A stretch of 64,000 bases of DNA from Albifimbria verrucaria (Eukaryota > Ascomycota > Sordariomycetes > Hypocreales > Stachybotryaceae). Of this stretch, positions 1-14,837 are shown one piece after another. Location: contig JAHREC010000013.1 of NCBI GenBank assembly GCA_020081605.1, positions 1,674,001-1,738,000 of the forward strand. The letters are read 5' to 3'. Position numbers and translations under genes: made by a program. The notes beneath the pieces are model-generated. The model did not search any database and was not told the DNA's origin. It saw nothing but the letters and a program-made list of their open reading frames with translations. Every line of letters begins with the position of its first letter. Position 1 is the stretch's first letter.

Positions 1-355
1 CCCATCCCTGTCCTGCAGTCCATCAACCTCGTCTTCGGCTTGTGGATGCTTGCTCTCGAATGGCCTCTTGGCTTCATCGCCGGCTCTTCCGTCCACCGTT
101 CCCTCGAGTTCCGCCTGGCCATCCTCCCTCTCACCACCCTGGCAGCAGTGCTCATGTACCAGGCCACCAACCCTGCAATCTACTACATGATCGGTATGGT
201 CGTGTACTTCTGGGCCTACAGTGAAGGCGAGGTGAGCACAACTCCCCGGAACACATCCATGTTGACCCCTATTTGCTAACCCGACCTGCCAGATTATTTG
301 TGCCAAGCCATGGACTTTGCCCCAGCGTGGCAGAAGCGGCGGATCAAAGGCATAA
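1..355 (+). CDS. Partial membrane protein, C-terminal 97 residues
   Basis: The reading frame is open from base 1 and the 5' end lies outside the window. Exon 1 (to 231) joins exon 2 (293-355) over a 61-nt intron with GTGAGC donor, TGCTAAC branch site and CAG acceptor. The encoded piece has two or three hydrophobic segments (about residues 5-20, 35-50 and 55-70 of the fragment) and ends in a short basic tail, RGRSGGSKA. The pattern of a membrane anchor, a His-Arg-Ser turn and a tail of this kind resembles small fungal membrane proteins of unknown function (possibly the DUF7727 group, from memory only). I cannot assign a function. The gene structure is well supported by the splice signals and by continuation of the frame into a clean TAA. 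Confidence 0.6.
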
Positions 356-2044
356 GAGATGCCATCCAATTTACCACATGCCGCATCCTTAACGAAAAGA
401 CTTATGTATTCTTGTTGCCGGGGTTTACGGCATGAGAAATGAACATTACTGCAGTCAAATGGGCTTGTATATAATGGACAAGACCAGATTAGACGAACAT
501 GAAGAGATCAAGATCTCGACAATATTTGTCATATTATTCACGGCATCCAGCACACGGCGTTTACGAGTTTGAATTCTTACCATCCAGGGCTTCCTCACGG
601 GAGAACCCTCACAGTTCTGCATATTTGCATGGACATACTCACCACAGGCCCGCGCCAAACAGGGGCGTTCAGGGTCAGGAATAGGGAAACAGGGCATGTA
701 CTACAGACAGGGCGTTTTTCTGGTCTCACGCGGAGGAAGTAGGCAGGGCTTGGAAAAGCTCAGTTGGGGACAACCACGGTACCAAAGTGGACCGTTAGGA
801 TAAACTATGCAAAGAAATGCTGAACGGGGCCAGCGGTTGCTGTTGAGACAGGTTTCGAGACACCAGAAACTTGGGCTGAAACTCCAACGTCAAAACTCGA
901 GGCAAAGCTTGGACGCTTCTCTGGGACATCAGGGAATCTAGGTCTCTCCCCACATCAGACGAATTAGGCCGCTGGTATTTCATAGTTACCCAAATAATAG
1001 GAAAAAAGGTTAAACATTAGCACACACTTGCAAGTCAGCTCTCTTAGTCAAGCCTCAAGACTCCCCATGTTTCGCAATTCTCCTATCCCATCGTCTCATC
1101 GCATCGACCAGACCAAGAAAAACTCTAAAGGTTTGCTCATGTGAGAGCAATGACATCCCTCCCCCTCCCTCCCCTTTCTCGTCTCTTACTCTTCCATTGA
1201 AGCGCCCCAGTTTGCTGTCGCAGCCAGGGGTAGCGTGTTGGTGCTGCCGAAACACTGGAACTGTTAGATCGGCGGCAGTTGAGACGGAAGGGCCCCAAGC
1301 GACAGGGGTAAAGCACCTTTTGGTTCCAGCGCTAAAGAGAAAGCTCCCTTCTTCATGGGCGTGACCAAGCTTAATAAATAGCCCGTTGTCTTTGCGCCGA
1401 CTCATGCTAGTTTCTAGTTTTCCATCCCGGCTTTATAAACACAATGTGTAAATCAGAAGAAACAGCACAATCAGGCCGAAACAAATTTAAAACTACTTCT
1501 GGAAAATGACTCGTGAATTGAGTTGCTGAACGGTAGGACCCTGAGATCGATGGTCCAGGGCACGGATCCCATCACCTGTATTGTACCTGCCTGGTGGCTG
1601 CAGGGGCTGTCCAAAAAGGATCAGAGGTCACGATATGTCACGGTGAGGCCGATGGTTGCACTCTGTCGCCGTGACATAAACACATGGGATAAGCTCCAGG
1701 CGCTTCCGCCACAGCCCTGCCACTGCCGCATTCAAGGTCACCAGACTCGCACAAGGCCTGCAACCGTGGTGACGCATCTTACAAGAAGACGTGTGCGCGC
1801 AATGTCAGCACGGCACAGGCTTGGGCGCCTAATCAAACACATCATACCAACACAGCACAGGAAACATTGTTAGGCATATACAGAAGTCTTGATTGCAATG
1901 TTGCTATCGGGGAGATCTAGCTGCTAGCTAGCTTAATGCCCCCAGACCTTATCGCCCAATTCCGCCATAAAATGCAAACTGCCCATGTCCCCAATGCGAA
2001 CCCTTTCGCCAAGTGTTCGCACTTAAACGCCTGATATTCATTTC
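356..2044. other. Intergenic, no supported gene
   Basis: Between two convergent gene ends I see only short overlapping ORFs without splice logic or recognisable motifs. It includes AT-richer stretches (about 960-1030 and 1420-1510) that fit 3' flanks. No RNA gene was recognised. Confidence 0.5.
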
Positions 2045-2684
2045 TTAGTGAGCTTGCATGGAGCCCATGGACTCGTTCCTGACACCTTGACGAGCGGGCA
2101 TCTACCAGGAGATAAACGTTAGCATACTTGTAGTCGTCTGTTTGTCGGGTGTGTGAGAAACGTACCTCTGACACCTGCAGAGAACCCTCTTCCAGGATCT
2201 TCTTGATCACCTCGTCATGGTCCTCGCTGTTGAACTCAGACGACAACGAGGCCTTTGAGGCAGTGTCATATGTGCCCTGAGCACCGTGCCTAGGTTTGAT
2301 GTTAGAAAAGTTGTTCGAGATGGACTGTGATTGATGGGGTGACCAGCTGTGATGTTGAGAGTTCAGGAGCATGGATCCAAGCGACTACAGGGCAAAGCTG
2401 CCTCTCCCAATAGCTATCCGTAGGTGCACCTGAAGCTTCCCAATAGCCAGCACATCAAGGAAAAGAGGGCAGTGGATGGGCTGTCTGACGAGCGAGAGCT
2501 CGAAGTGGGAGTAGGACTTACTTGTGGGTGACAAAGACGTTGAAACGGGAGATGAAGTGCGCCAGGGGATGCTCTTGTCGGTCTGCCACTTCTTGAACAG
2601 ATCAACATCATCAACGAAGACGAGGAAATCGTCGCTCTGGCCCTTGAGGTGGACCTTGGCTTGGGTGGCCTCTCCGCGAGTCAT
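2045..2684 (-). CDS. RTC3-like SBDS-domain protein
   Basis: A small protein of about 115 residues built from one SBDS-type domain, like yeast Rtc3/Yhr087w, a family linked to RNA metabolism. Three exons are visible: 2684-2522, 2289-2166 and 2101-2045. The sequence carries the family pattern: KVHLKGQSDDFLVFVDD, a KKWQTDKSIP segment, THKHGAQG across the first splice, and a VIKKILEEG helix. It ends in MPARQGV...MQAH. The first intron is unusually long for this window (232 nt). Exon 1 carries a single-base deletion in the coding-strand C run at about 2565-2568: restoring one C gives the expected family sequence up to THK, whereas the raw frame diverges. The start ATG is the first one and matches family length. 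Confidence 0.8.
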
Positions 2685-3648
2685 TTTGGATGGTGTTGTG
2701 GTGTTTGTTCGAGTGAAGGTAAGCTAGGATACAGAGGTGGGGTTATCGCGAAATGCCCGTGTCAAGACTTTCGCAATTTGGTCGTTGGAAAAGAAAGGGG
2801 ATGACTAGATTTCAAAATGAAGATTGTGAATCGCTTTGGTCAATTGGGGTATTATTCTGGATGATGAGGAGGAAGAGGAAGGGGAAGCAAACGGCATGTA
2901 ACGAAGGCTTAAAAGGAAAGCTTCAGAGGGGAGCTCAGGTGGTAGCTACGTCATAGGGCTTCGTAGATGAGCGGTGATTCCCAGCTGCCAGAGACACGAG
3001 CCCCACTAAGAGCGGATCAGCCGCGACCTGCGCGCCCTGCGAGCGAGCCATACCCCGCCGAGGTACCTGTTGTTAAGCCAGCAACCATGCTCACGAGCTG
3101 CCCCTCCACACTTCGACTTGGCTGGTTCCTGCATCGGGCAGGGAGCCACTCAGCGTACGTCACTGAGCCTGCTCGTGTGCTCATCGCCCCATTCAAGTCT
3201 GGCGATGCCTTAATTTACTTACATTGCCTTGCCTTGCCTTACCTTGCCTTGCCTTGCCTTGCCTCTGCCTTAGTGCTGGACCACATTGCTTTGTTCGTGA
3301 CCGGCTGTAGCTTACTTTGCCTCGGCGCCTCAACCCGTCATGGCCTAGAACATTCTTCACAGGCCGAGAGGACGCATTTGGGTAACTTTTACCCCACGGA
3401 GCGACCCCAAGACATGCCTTTCTCGATGATGTGCAATGTATGTAATGATGCTATTACCAACAGCAAAACTTGCCTTTTGCTGTGCACCAAGTGGAACAGT
3501 GAGTTAATTACATGTTCAAGTCTGGCCTCGATTTCCTATTAGACAATGCATTATGCTGTGCTTCCATCCGCGTCCATCCAACCATGCGTACAATAAATAA
3601 TACGATACCCAGAAGACACGCCCGCCCACCAGAAGCGTTTCGTACCTT
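2685..3648. other. Intergenic with CCTTG repeat tract
   Basis: This is the 5' flank of the RTC3-like gene and the 3' flank of the RhoGEF gene. Apart from the pentanucleotide tract near 3220-3267 it holds nothing I can support as a gene. Confidence 0.5.
3221..3267. repeat. CCTTG pentanucleotide tract
   Basis: Eight or so imperfect tandem copies of CCTTG/CCTTA. Similar tracts recur at 14407-14440, 24590-24660 and 62055-62105, always outside genes. Confidence 0.85.
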
Positions 3649-6600
3649 TCATCGAAAAAGTTTCGGAATCCGTGACCCTTACCTGTGTTCTTGGCCATGC
3701 TGATGCCCGCCCACCTACCGGAAGATCCACGAGGCTTCTCGCCAGTCTGCTGGCTCAGATTCTCCTTTAGCGAAACCGGCGTGGACTTGTCTGAGCTTAC
3801 TGATAAGCTGAGCCTTAAGCTGGCCGAATTTGAAGCTTGCTTGAGGAACTTGATCTTGTTATCTGTTAGCGGCTCCGTCATGCGTCGACATGGAACAGCC
3901 GCCAAGACATCTTCCAGCCCGTTGGTCCCAGCAGATTCAGTCCAGGTCGCATCAAAAACGTCGCCAACCAGGCGTGGGCTGGCACCCTCCGTGACTGTAT
4001 CCAGGTCGACGCTTCCGCCGCTCGCCGTCTCTTCCTCGACCGTGCTATTGTTATCAGACTGCTGCTGTGACTCCCTATCAGTAGCTTCATCGACCGATTT
4101 GATTCTAATGCTGCCGGATCTTTTAGCGAAAGAGCTCGCAATGCTGGCCACGCTGAGTTTGCGCATCATGGAGGAAGCCGAGGAGCGGACCAAGTGTTCA
4201 CCACGCGCTCTTGTAGTCATGCCGGGGAATGGCAACACATCTCGACTCCATACGTCTGTCAGTAAGGCTTCCAGACGTGCCCGCTCGCTTCGGGGTGGAG
4301 CTAGGACAGGTACCCGATGTGTGGCCAGCAGAGATTGGGAACGGTTTATGGTCAGGATAGTGGAGCCATCACTCGTCGCCTCTCGTGCAGCGCTCGTGTT
4401 CTTCAGAATAACCTGGCACAATGGTGATTTTGGCCCTACAGTTGTTGCGCGATGAATCGACAGCCTGCGCGCAGCTGTTCCTGGTAAGTAAATTAGTATC
4501 TCCAAGTAATCTGACCAAGAGGGCAAATTGACCGCGCCTTACCTGGTTTTCCAAAGACGGTACCTAAGCTTTTAATATTGAGATCAAGAGTACCCATAAT
4601 CAGAGGAATGTCTAGGCCAGGCTCTTCATCACATTTGTTCAATCGTGCTCTCCATTCCATCTCCTCCTTGGCTGTGCAGGCTGTCATGATAACCTCATGC
4701 AACTGGTAGTCGCATTCAAATACAAGTTTCCACGAAAATGGTGCAGTATGGCATTGGAGCCCTATAATTGAAATTAGAACATGTAACGACGCCACGTAAA
4801 GCCCAGTTACCTGGAGGAGAAGCCTCACCTCTTCCATTATCAACTTCCTCTACCTTGATGCGGTGCAGGTCAATGCAGGCGAGGATTGTGTAGATGGGCT
4901 CTACTTTACCGGCTGATGCAAAGCACAAGACGTTGCGATAGAGAAGGCATATGAGGTACTGGCCCTCGATACTATCCCTTGTTTGCCAGCAGATGTAAAG
5001 TGTGCCACATAGCTGAACATGGCCAAAAGAACGGATCTGGTTCTTAGAGGCCGCATCGAGTTTCTATGATATGTGTAAGCATAGTCCGTTGAGGAAGCTG
5101 GGGAAACCGCACTCGATTCATGAAGACCAACCGATCCTGGAGAAGCCACGTCCTCTCCAGCTTGATCTTCATCCTTGCATCATTTGTAGCTCGGTTGATT
5201 TCTGCAGTAGCTTCCCGAAGTCTTATGAGGATATTCTCAACCTCCATATGTGAATTTGCACAATCGGACGCAGGCGTGTATTTGAGAAGCTCCGAGAATA
5301 GGAGTGGGTACTTGCAGATTCTTTGAATTGGCTACAAACACACATAAGCATGCGTAGGTCAGGAGGAGACTTTCACAATGCATACCTTGACCAGAAGATC
5401 GCCGATGGTAAGAGACTTTTTGGAAGTAGTTGCCTTATTCCTGGCAGTGCCCAGCGTAGATGCTAGAGTTTCGAGACCTTTTGATATGATTCCCACTCAG
5501 GCATGCTTCGATGAGCCATGGCTATGTCCTTCATCATCATCTCATATTTTGCCCCATACTCCTTATATATGAAGAAACGGTTCATCTAACGCATGTGTCA
5601 GTCGACAATTCTGACGCGATGAAACGAAATTTGGCGTCCGTACCCTTTTGCCTAATATCTTTGACACCTCGGCTGCTATTTGTGGTTCAGATAGCATTCC
5701 AGGTGTGTTGCGAAGCCAGGCTGTGGCCATGCCATCTTCAGGAACAGCATCAAGACTGTTTAGCCGACGATGCCCCAAGAGCTGAGAACGAGGGGTGCCA
5801 CGGATGGCAAGACCACATCAATTTGGGTATATTCCGAATCTGGCACAATCCTGTGTAACTCGCCAAGTATATCTTCGTGAAGCTCAACAATTTCTGTCAG
5901 GTTCTGGTTGATTGACGCACGGAGGCCCGATGATAGAGAAGGCAGTGAGGCTAATATCGTTATATATACCTAGGAGGAATTTAGAGCACCGATCAACACC
6001 AGCTTCGTTAACTTACGTTCATGAGAAAACGGATGTCACCGATGTAACTCTCTTCTGTTGTTATGAGCTCCTCCAAGATCCTTCGCCTCTGCAAGGAGCG
6101 CTCAATGGCTGCCGAGTCAACGAGGGAGTTATATCCAGAAGCGCGCTGTCTTCGGAGGCGCGGGGGCAAGACATGGAAGCGCGGCTGCTGCGATCGGTGC
6201 GCGATGGGCACTGTGAGTGCATGGTATTTCTCCTGGATCTTGTAACAGCGCTGACACTCGAGAGACTGACACTAGCACTCCGAACTGCGGAAACGAAACC
6301 GAACGAAGACCCGGAGGACGAGTGCCTGTGGCTTAGTTTCCGGAAAGGTGTTGGAATGCGAGAATCCTGTTGAGAGGCTAGAACCTGATGCCAGATATCA
6401 GTATCGCCATGGTTTCCTAGAGCGGTGCGCCGTCTCGCCCGCCTGTGCAGTGACTTCATCCATTTCCTAAAGGGATGCTTCGGTTGAGGCTCAGGGACGT
6501 TTACATCGGAAGTGGCGATGTCTGATCGATCAAGGGAGAAACGAGGGAAGTCAAGTGCTGTAACTGAGCCCAAGAGGCCTTCAGGAAATGTCAGCTTGGG

Positions 6601-6809
6601 AGGGTCTGGCCCAGAAAGCGTATCTGAGCCATCAATGTTGTTGTCGAGAACAACATTATCTAGCTCAGAAGGCAGGACAACATCGAATGGCACAGGGGTG
6701 ATGCTTTGAATAGAAGAAGATCGATCCAGGAGATCGGGGTGATCCAGCTGACTTGACGAGAACTATGAATGGAGCTGGGTTGGGAGTAGGAGGTGTAAAC
6801 AAGTGCCAT
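3649..6809 (-). CDS. Rho guanine nucleotide exchange factor (DH-PH)
   Basis: A RhoGEF that should load a Rho/Cdc42-type GTPase with GTP at the cell cortex. The likely start is the ATG at 6809 (MALVYTSYSQ...). A Ser/Arg-rich N-terminus follows, then the DH domain: RRRILEELITTEESYIGDIR (CR1), NLTEIVELHEDILGELHR, YGAKYEMMMKDIA, and PIQRICKYPLLF (CR3, the hallmark of DH domains). A PH-like segment covers roughly 5040-4530 (VQLCGTLYICW...VFECDYQLHEVIMTAC). The C-terminal third is Ser-rich and disordered. At least five introns interrupt 6010-4500; I did not fix every junction. Single-base breaks occur near 6766, near 6130 and at the T run near 3660; restoring one T there gives an FFR-stop ending at 3649. 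The substrate GTPase is not inferable. The family call is firm. Confidence 0.8.
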
Positions 6810-7910
6810 GTCTGAGAGTGGAGGAAGACCAAATATTATAGAAGCGTCCAAAAAGGCGTCATGTAAAGACTGGTTCCAAAACACCCAAAAGACCAAAAAG
6901 CCAAGAAGATTCCTGGGAGCTTTCAAAGCATGGTGTATTGAGGAAAAGAGAGAATGAAAGGATATGGAGTTCAGATTCGGATGCTTCCGGTAGCGAGCGA
7001 GGCACGTATACGGAAAAAGGTAAACAGACAGCGACAAAGTAAATACTGTGAGCGAGACCTTAGCTAAAAAGTCAGGCACAGCAACGCATATAAAGATAAA
7101 ACGCCAGGAACAGCCCCCTTTGAACAGAGTCTTATAGAATTGTAAAAGCAGGTGCGTGTGTGGGTGGTCAGAGAAGAGCCCGCAAGAGCTGGACAAATTC
7201 AACACCAGCATCAATTAACCAGCAGTCGCTGACGTATCGCCTTTAAATCAAGCACGAATACCGATTTTCGGCAGAGGCTTGCCTTCACGAGAAGCATGGG
7301 AGTTGCACTGCGCAGAAGCCGTAACACGGAAATGCTGTGTTACAGGGCGCGCTGGGTGAGGTCTGAGAAGTTGTGTTGGTGCTGGCGGCTGGGCGAGCAG
7401 AGGTTTCAAGTTTCCGAAGATGCAGAATGACTGAATTGGTGAGAAGTGAATGTATATATTTCTCTTACAAATTGAACAGGTTGTATCATGTCTGAATGAT
7501 GAATACCTATAAGTTGATAGCGCATAATTCGACACATACCGGGTGAAGATAATCGTCAACATGTGTAGGTAAGACAGTGGCTGATGGCTTGCGTTGTAAA
7601 CAAGACTCGGATATCTCGCTAATCACAAACCTAGACCTCGGCTTTCTTCTTGGGCTTGACCTTGACAATTCAAGACGTCCCTTTTGGAACAACAAGCTAT
7701 TCACCGACTCGAATGCCGGCAGATGGGTGGTTGTGATTGGGGACACATGGGGAGTTAGGAAGAGTGCTTCCCCGTCCTTTTTTCTTTTCTTTTTCTTTTC
7801 TGTTTCTTTTCTTTTCTTCTCTATTCTGTTATACTTTTTCCTTTAATCAGAACGCCCAATTAAAAAAACTTGATAATGAAGAAAGTCAACTGCCAGTGAT
7901 GATAATAATG

Positions 7911-7940
7911 GGCTCGGCATGGGCTCGGCATGGGCGAGCA
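7911..7940 (+). repeat. Direct repeat GGGCTCGGCAT
   Basis: Two perfect tandem copies of an 11-nt unit followed by a partial third (GGGCGAGCA). Confidence 0.8.
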
Positions 7941-8167
7941 GGTGGCGTTAGTTACTGCGTGTTCATCATGCCCTGGCTTAACAATGGAGGCGTTTGAAGT
8001 GAACAAAATCTACAAGTTGTACATGAATCAAGAAAGATCGACAAACACAACAACCCACAGATCGAAGTGTAGATCTAATGAGGGGTCGAGCTACGTCAGA
8101 GCTCGATAACGCCGCCGAGAGACTGAAAGCGTCAATATACGGCAAACTCGCGATGTGCACACGGCAG

Positions 8168-8204
8168 CGAGTCAGACCCAGACCCAGACCAAGACCAAGA
8201 CCAA
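8168..8204 (+). repeat. Hexanucleotide repeat CAGACC/AAGACC
   Basis: Five to six tandem copies of a six-base unit; later copies shift from CAGACC to AAGACC. Confidence 0.85.
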
Positions 8205-8692
8205 GGTCTGCAAGGTAAAGGCCAGCCCGTGGATGGGACGCCAAGTCCGGAACCTCGGCGTCCAGGTATGGGTACTTCGGCCTTGGCGAGGTATAGCAAG
8301 GCACTGCGAACCACGGAGGTACGTAAGCTGCCAATCCACTTCTACAGACGCTGCTGTCTCACTGCGTCTGAGGCCAAGGCTCTAAGTCGGAAATGGGCGA
8401 TCATGGCCGTTGCCGCAAAGGGGAGAAATTTCTTCTTCGTAAAAATACCGAGTGAGTAATACCGAGTGAGTGGGTGGAACAGGATAGAACAGTAGAGATA
8501 AGGTGGTAGGTAATCAGAAGCCTGCAGCAAGGCCAGATGAGTCGGGACTCGCTGAATTTGCATGTACCTGTACATGGCCCCGAGTCAACCGGATCCGGGT
8601 TGGCGGGCAAGTGCAAGACTCTGCTCTGTTGGTGACTTTTTCGGAAGGGTTCAGGGCACTTTCTGGCCTCCTTTACCCCAAGGCAAAGCCCA

Positions 8693-8945
8693 AGGGTAGG
8701 CAGGTACCTAGGTACTTGCAATTCTGGGGTACATGGGAATCTGCCTGGACTACCAGCCAGAGAGATTGGTGCCTGTGCCTAGTTGCTCAAGCCAGATTTA
8801 AGTGGCTAGTTGTTAGTGGGGGTCCTAGAGGGGCAAGGCTCTGGAGCCAAGGCCCGGCGGGACGCGTCCCCTGAGCTCGTGGGTACCTGGCGGGTGGCGA
8901 ACGACTAGGCGGAGGCGTAGGTACCACCTGCAGGCTAGGTACCCG
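8693..8945. promoter_or_regulatory. GGTACC/TAGGTA motif group upstream of SERCA
   Basis: Four GGTACC or TAGGTA cores (near 8700-8716, 8883, 8920 and 8937) lie 400-640 nt before the SERCA start codon. The core is palindromic. A role as a binding site is inference from its recurrence upstream of other genes in this window. Confidence 0.4.
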
Positions 8946-9334
8946 TAGCACGGCTGTTCCGTCGTCGCGGCGCAGGGCAAGTCCCAGGGAAAGACGACAC
9001 GTTGAAGTTTCTGGCTTCTATCGGCCTTGCAACCCATCCCATTGGGAAACCTTGCGAACTTCAGCCTTTCCTCTCCGCCACGTGGGTCCATGGAATTTCT
9101 TGCGACTTCGACAACGGCCATGTCAAGCTGCTGACCTTTCCACCTTTCACTTCTCTTCCTCTCCCCACTGCCATCGTCTTCCAAGCACCCTTTCCCCAAG
9201 CGCGCCTCCGTCCGCTACCCTTCCCTTCCTTACTCCTACTCCGTGGTCGCTTGCATACCGTTACCGGCCCCTCGCCCGACTTGCGCCTCTGTTGCCGTGT
9301 CTGGTCCCCGGCGCCTACGCTCGCCAAGCCCAGC

Positions 9335-12515
<3,181 letters not shown>

Positions 12516-12841
12516 ACATTTTAGAACGTAGAAGCATTTGAACGAGAAGAAAGAAGAAAAATAAAACAAAAGATGCATCACTGGCGCTAGTTTAGATTTA
12601 GATGTCTATAGTATGATGATGAATGCACCAGCTGGCTAGAAACAAGTTCACATTGCGGCGTGATTAGTGACAGGAATTCATCTCGTATTGCGAGCCTTGT
12701 GTCACCTCGGCTGGTCGTGGTGTTTAGTTTGGTGATCTAGCCTTTGCATTTTGACTAGGTATCTATTCATACAACATGCGAGCAAGGCCTCCCTGGCTTT
12801 ACAAGCATGCCAGATTTTCATAGCCCCAACATAGGCTGCAT
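12516..12841. other. Convergent 3' flanks, no gene
   Basis: This separates the ends of the SERCA (+) and proteasome (-) genes. AT-rich 3' UTR-like sequence follows the SERCA stop (AATAAAAC near 12560). No gene is seen. Confidence 0.5.
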
Positions 12842-13720
12842 CTAGTCTTGTCTACCCTTTAGTAACCTCTTGGTAACCTTGTCCTTCTCGATAATGTAGA
12901 CGTGGGCACCCCAGCCCGACAGAGCATCACGGTCTATGGCGTTAAGGAGGGCCTGCGAAATGGTCTCGAAAAGAGCATCAGGTCCCTAATAACAACGGCG
13001 TGTTAGCAATCACATCAATGCTGCTGCAAAGCTGAAGAACATCAAGGTGAACCAAAGGAACAACGGCCAAGACGCACCAGATCAGGCTCCCACAAGCCCT
13101 CGCACATGCCAAACAGCTGCTCAGAGGCAGTGCCAGAGACGATGAAGTCCTTGGCAAAGTCGATGCAGCCTATGCTGTCGAAGCCGCAGATGAAGGGCTC
13201 GCCCGTCTTGGGCTCGATGCCGGCAACGACTGGGGAGACGAAGTAGGGGCCGAAGCGGCGCTCGTAGAGGGACGAGGAGACGAGGTTGGCGAAGGTGCGG
13301 GGGCGATATGGCGCTCCTCGCGCAGGCGATACATGTTGACCTTGTAGCGGAAGAGGTCACTGACGGTGCTGACGTCGGTGGCCAGGCCCGTCAGGCCGAG
13401 GAAGACGTTGCTGCCGTACTGGAAGATCTTGGGGAAGTTGTTGGACACGGTGAGAGCCTGCAGACCGAGACGCAGGTCGCAAGCGATGGCGACACAGTCC
13501 TTGCCCACCATGGCAACGCAGGCGCCACCGTCTATGCGGTTGAAGACACGGTTAGTATTGGATCAAGAGCGGCCATCATGGGGGGATCGAAGGCCGAGCA
13601 GGGGAGGAAGAGCTGGGTCGGGCGGCAACTAACTTATCGAGAAGGGAGACGACTGTTGAAGATGGGAGGTCAGCGGCTGGCGCAGGGGACACGGCTCAGA
13701 GGTAAAGGCTGGAGAGGGCA
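12842..13720 (-). CDS. PUP3: 20S proteasome subunit beta-3
   Basis: A non-catalytic beta subunit of the 20S proteasome core. Exon 2 (13531-13078) encodes [18 protein letters not shown], then [16 protein letters not shown] and [15 protein letters not shown]. The last exon (12985-12842) encodes the classic ending, [19 protein letters not shown] with a basic tail LLKGRQD. An intron with GTGCGT donor and TTAG acceptor lies between. The frame breaks once at the coding C run at 13299-13303; one extra C restores [20 protein letters not shown]. The first coding exon, expected to hold only a few residues, could not be fixed: candidate ATGs lie around 13720-13740, so the 5' boundary is approximate. The family identity is secure. 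Confidence 0.88.
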
Positions 13721-13740
13721 TACCATGATGATGATGATGG

Positions 13741-14837
13741 ACGACGAGGCAGAGGAAACGCTGGCTCAGATGCCGATGACGGCGGTGTCGTCAATGGAGG
13801 TTGTCGCGAGGTGATGCCAGATGAAGGAGGCAGACCAGATGGGCACGGGAGCGTGGGCGATGCGGATCGTGGTGGTCGTTGGGGAGGTGGGTGGACTCGA
13901 GAGGGTGCAATGGAGGGTCGTGGTGGTTGATGATCGCAGGTTCGCTGAAGCTCCCTTGTGCCAGTGCCAGAGCCAGAGCCAGTACCAGTGCAGGTAGCTC
14001 CAACTGCAAGGCAACACGGTCTGGCGTGGCCCACGTAACGCTTGCTTGCGGTACGTACAAGCGAGCACCCGCACTAAGATAAGTGCTTGTAGGTAGAGGC
14101 AGATAAGTACCTAGAATGTAGAGGTAGGTACCTGACCTCACGGTGCCAAAACGCAGGCCAGTTCAAGTACCTAGCTAGGTACCTTTCCCTTCTCGACCTC
14201 GAGGTAGCTCGCCAGATGCTGGAGCTCGATTGGCCCGAGCTTAGCTGGGTCCTTGCACCCCAAAGGTACAACAATTAGTAAGTACCGTACAGCGTAGCCC
14301 AGCGCAGTACAACGAAGGGCCAAGGTACCTTTTTTTCTTCGCTGGTTACGTTGGCTCTGCCTATGGCGAGGCTGCCTGCGTCGATTGTTCGAGAAACAGT
14401 GACGACTTGCCTTGCCTAGCCTTACCTCAGGTTATTCCTACGTTTTTCCTGCGCCTCCTCCTTCCAGCGCGCCAACAGGCTTCACGAGTGGTATTAGATC
14501 CTCAGGCCTCATCATGCTTATTCCTCTTATCGATCCAACATTCATCTTATTACTGCTTGCTTAGACTGCTCTTGTGCACTCTTTTTGTTGTTGTTACCAC
14601 ATTGCCCAGATATCGTCCCCGCCACAACCCCACCAACCCTGGCTGGCTGTAGAGCTTCGCGCGACGTTCCAGACGTTGCCAGTCCTGTTCTCAGTCACAC
14701 CTCTCTCTCTCTCTCCCTCCTGCAGCTAACACTGCATCCTTGTTGGCTTCTCAGAATACGTCCTGTGTAGCGATCCCTATTCTCTCCGCATAGATCCCCT
14801 TCTCCATCAACATCATCAACGTCCCTCGCCGCCCACC
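13741..14837. promoter_or_regulatory. Spacer and promoter region of the TUG-like gene
   Basis: No gene is supported. A cluster of GTACCTA/TAGGTACC cores lies at 14085-14180, with another GGTACC at 14325. A CCTTG-type tract lies at 14407-14440, a (CT)n tract at 14699-14717, and the start codon context at 14838 is CACCATG. Confidence 0.5.
14085..14336. promoter_or_regulatory. GGTACC/TAGGTA motif group upstream of TUG-like gene
   Basis: TAGGTACC, AAGTACCTAG and TAGCTAGGTACC cores cluster within 100 nt, plus one GGTACC about 500 nt before the start. The same core occurs in other 5' regions of the window. Function is inferred only. Confidence 0.4.

Larger units (their letters stand above)
6810..9334. 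promoter_or_regulatory. 2.5 kb spacer and SERCA 5' region
   Basis: No gene is supported here. Minus-strand ORFs at 7248-7746 lack starts, splice logic and family motifs. The part next to the ATPase gene holds GGTACC/TAGGTA motifs (8693-8945) and a long pyrimidine-rich tract (about 9135-9300), as expected of a fungal promoter and 5' UTR. Confidence 0.5.

Noticed and set aside
3685..4455. 256-residue plus-strand ORF
   Set aside because: Antisense to the Ser-rich C-terminal exon of the RhoGEF.
7248..7746. Two minus-strand ORFs upstream of the RhoGEF
   Set aside because: No recognisable motif and no clear ATG or splice structure. A KPKKKAEV-stop reading near 7640 looked C-terminal but could not be joined to any exon.
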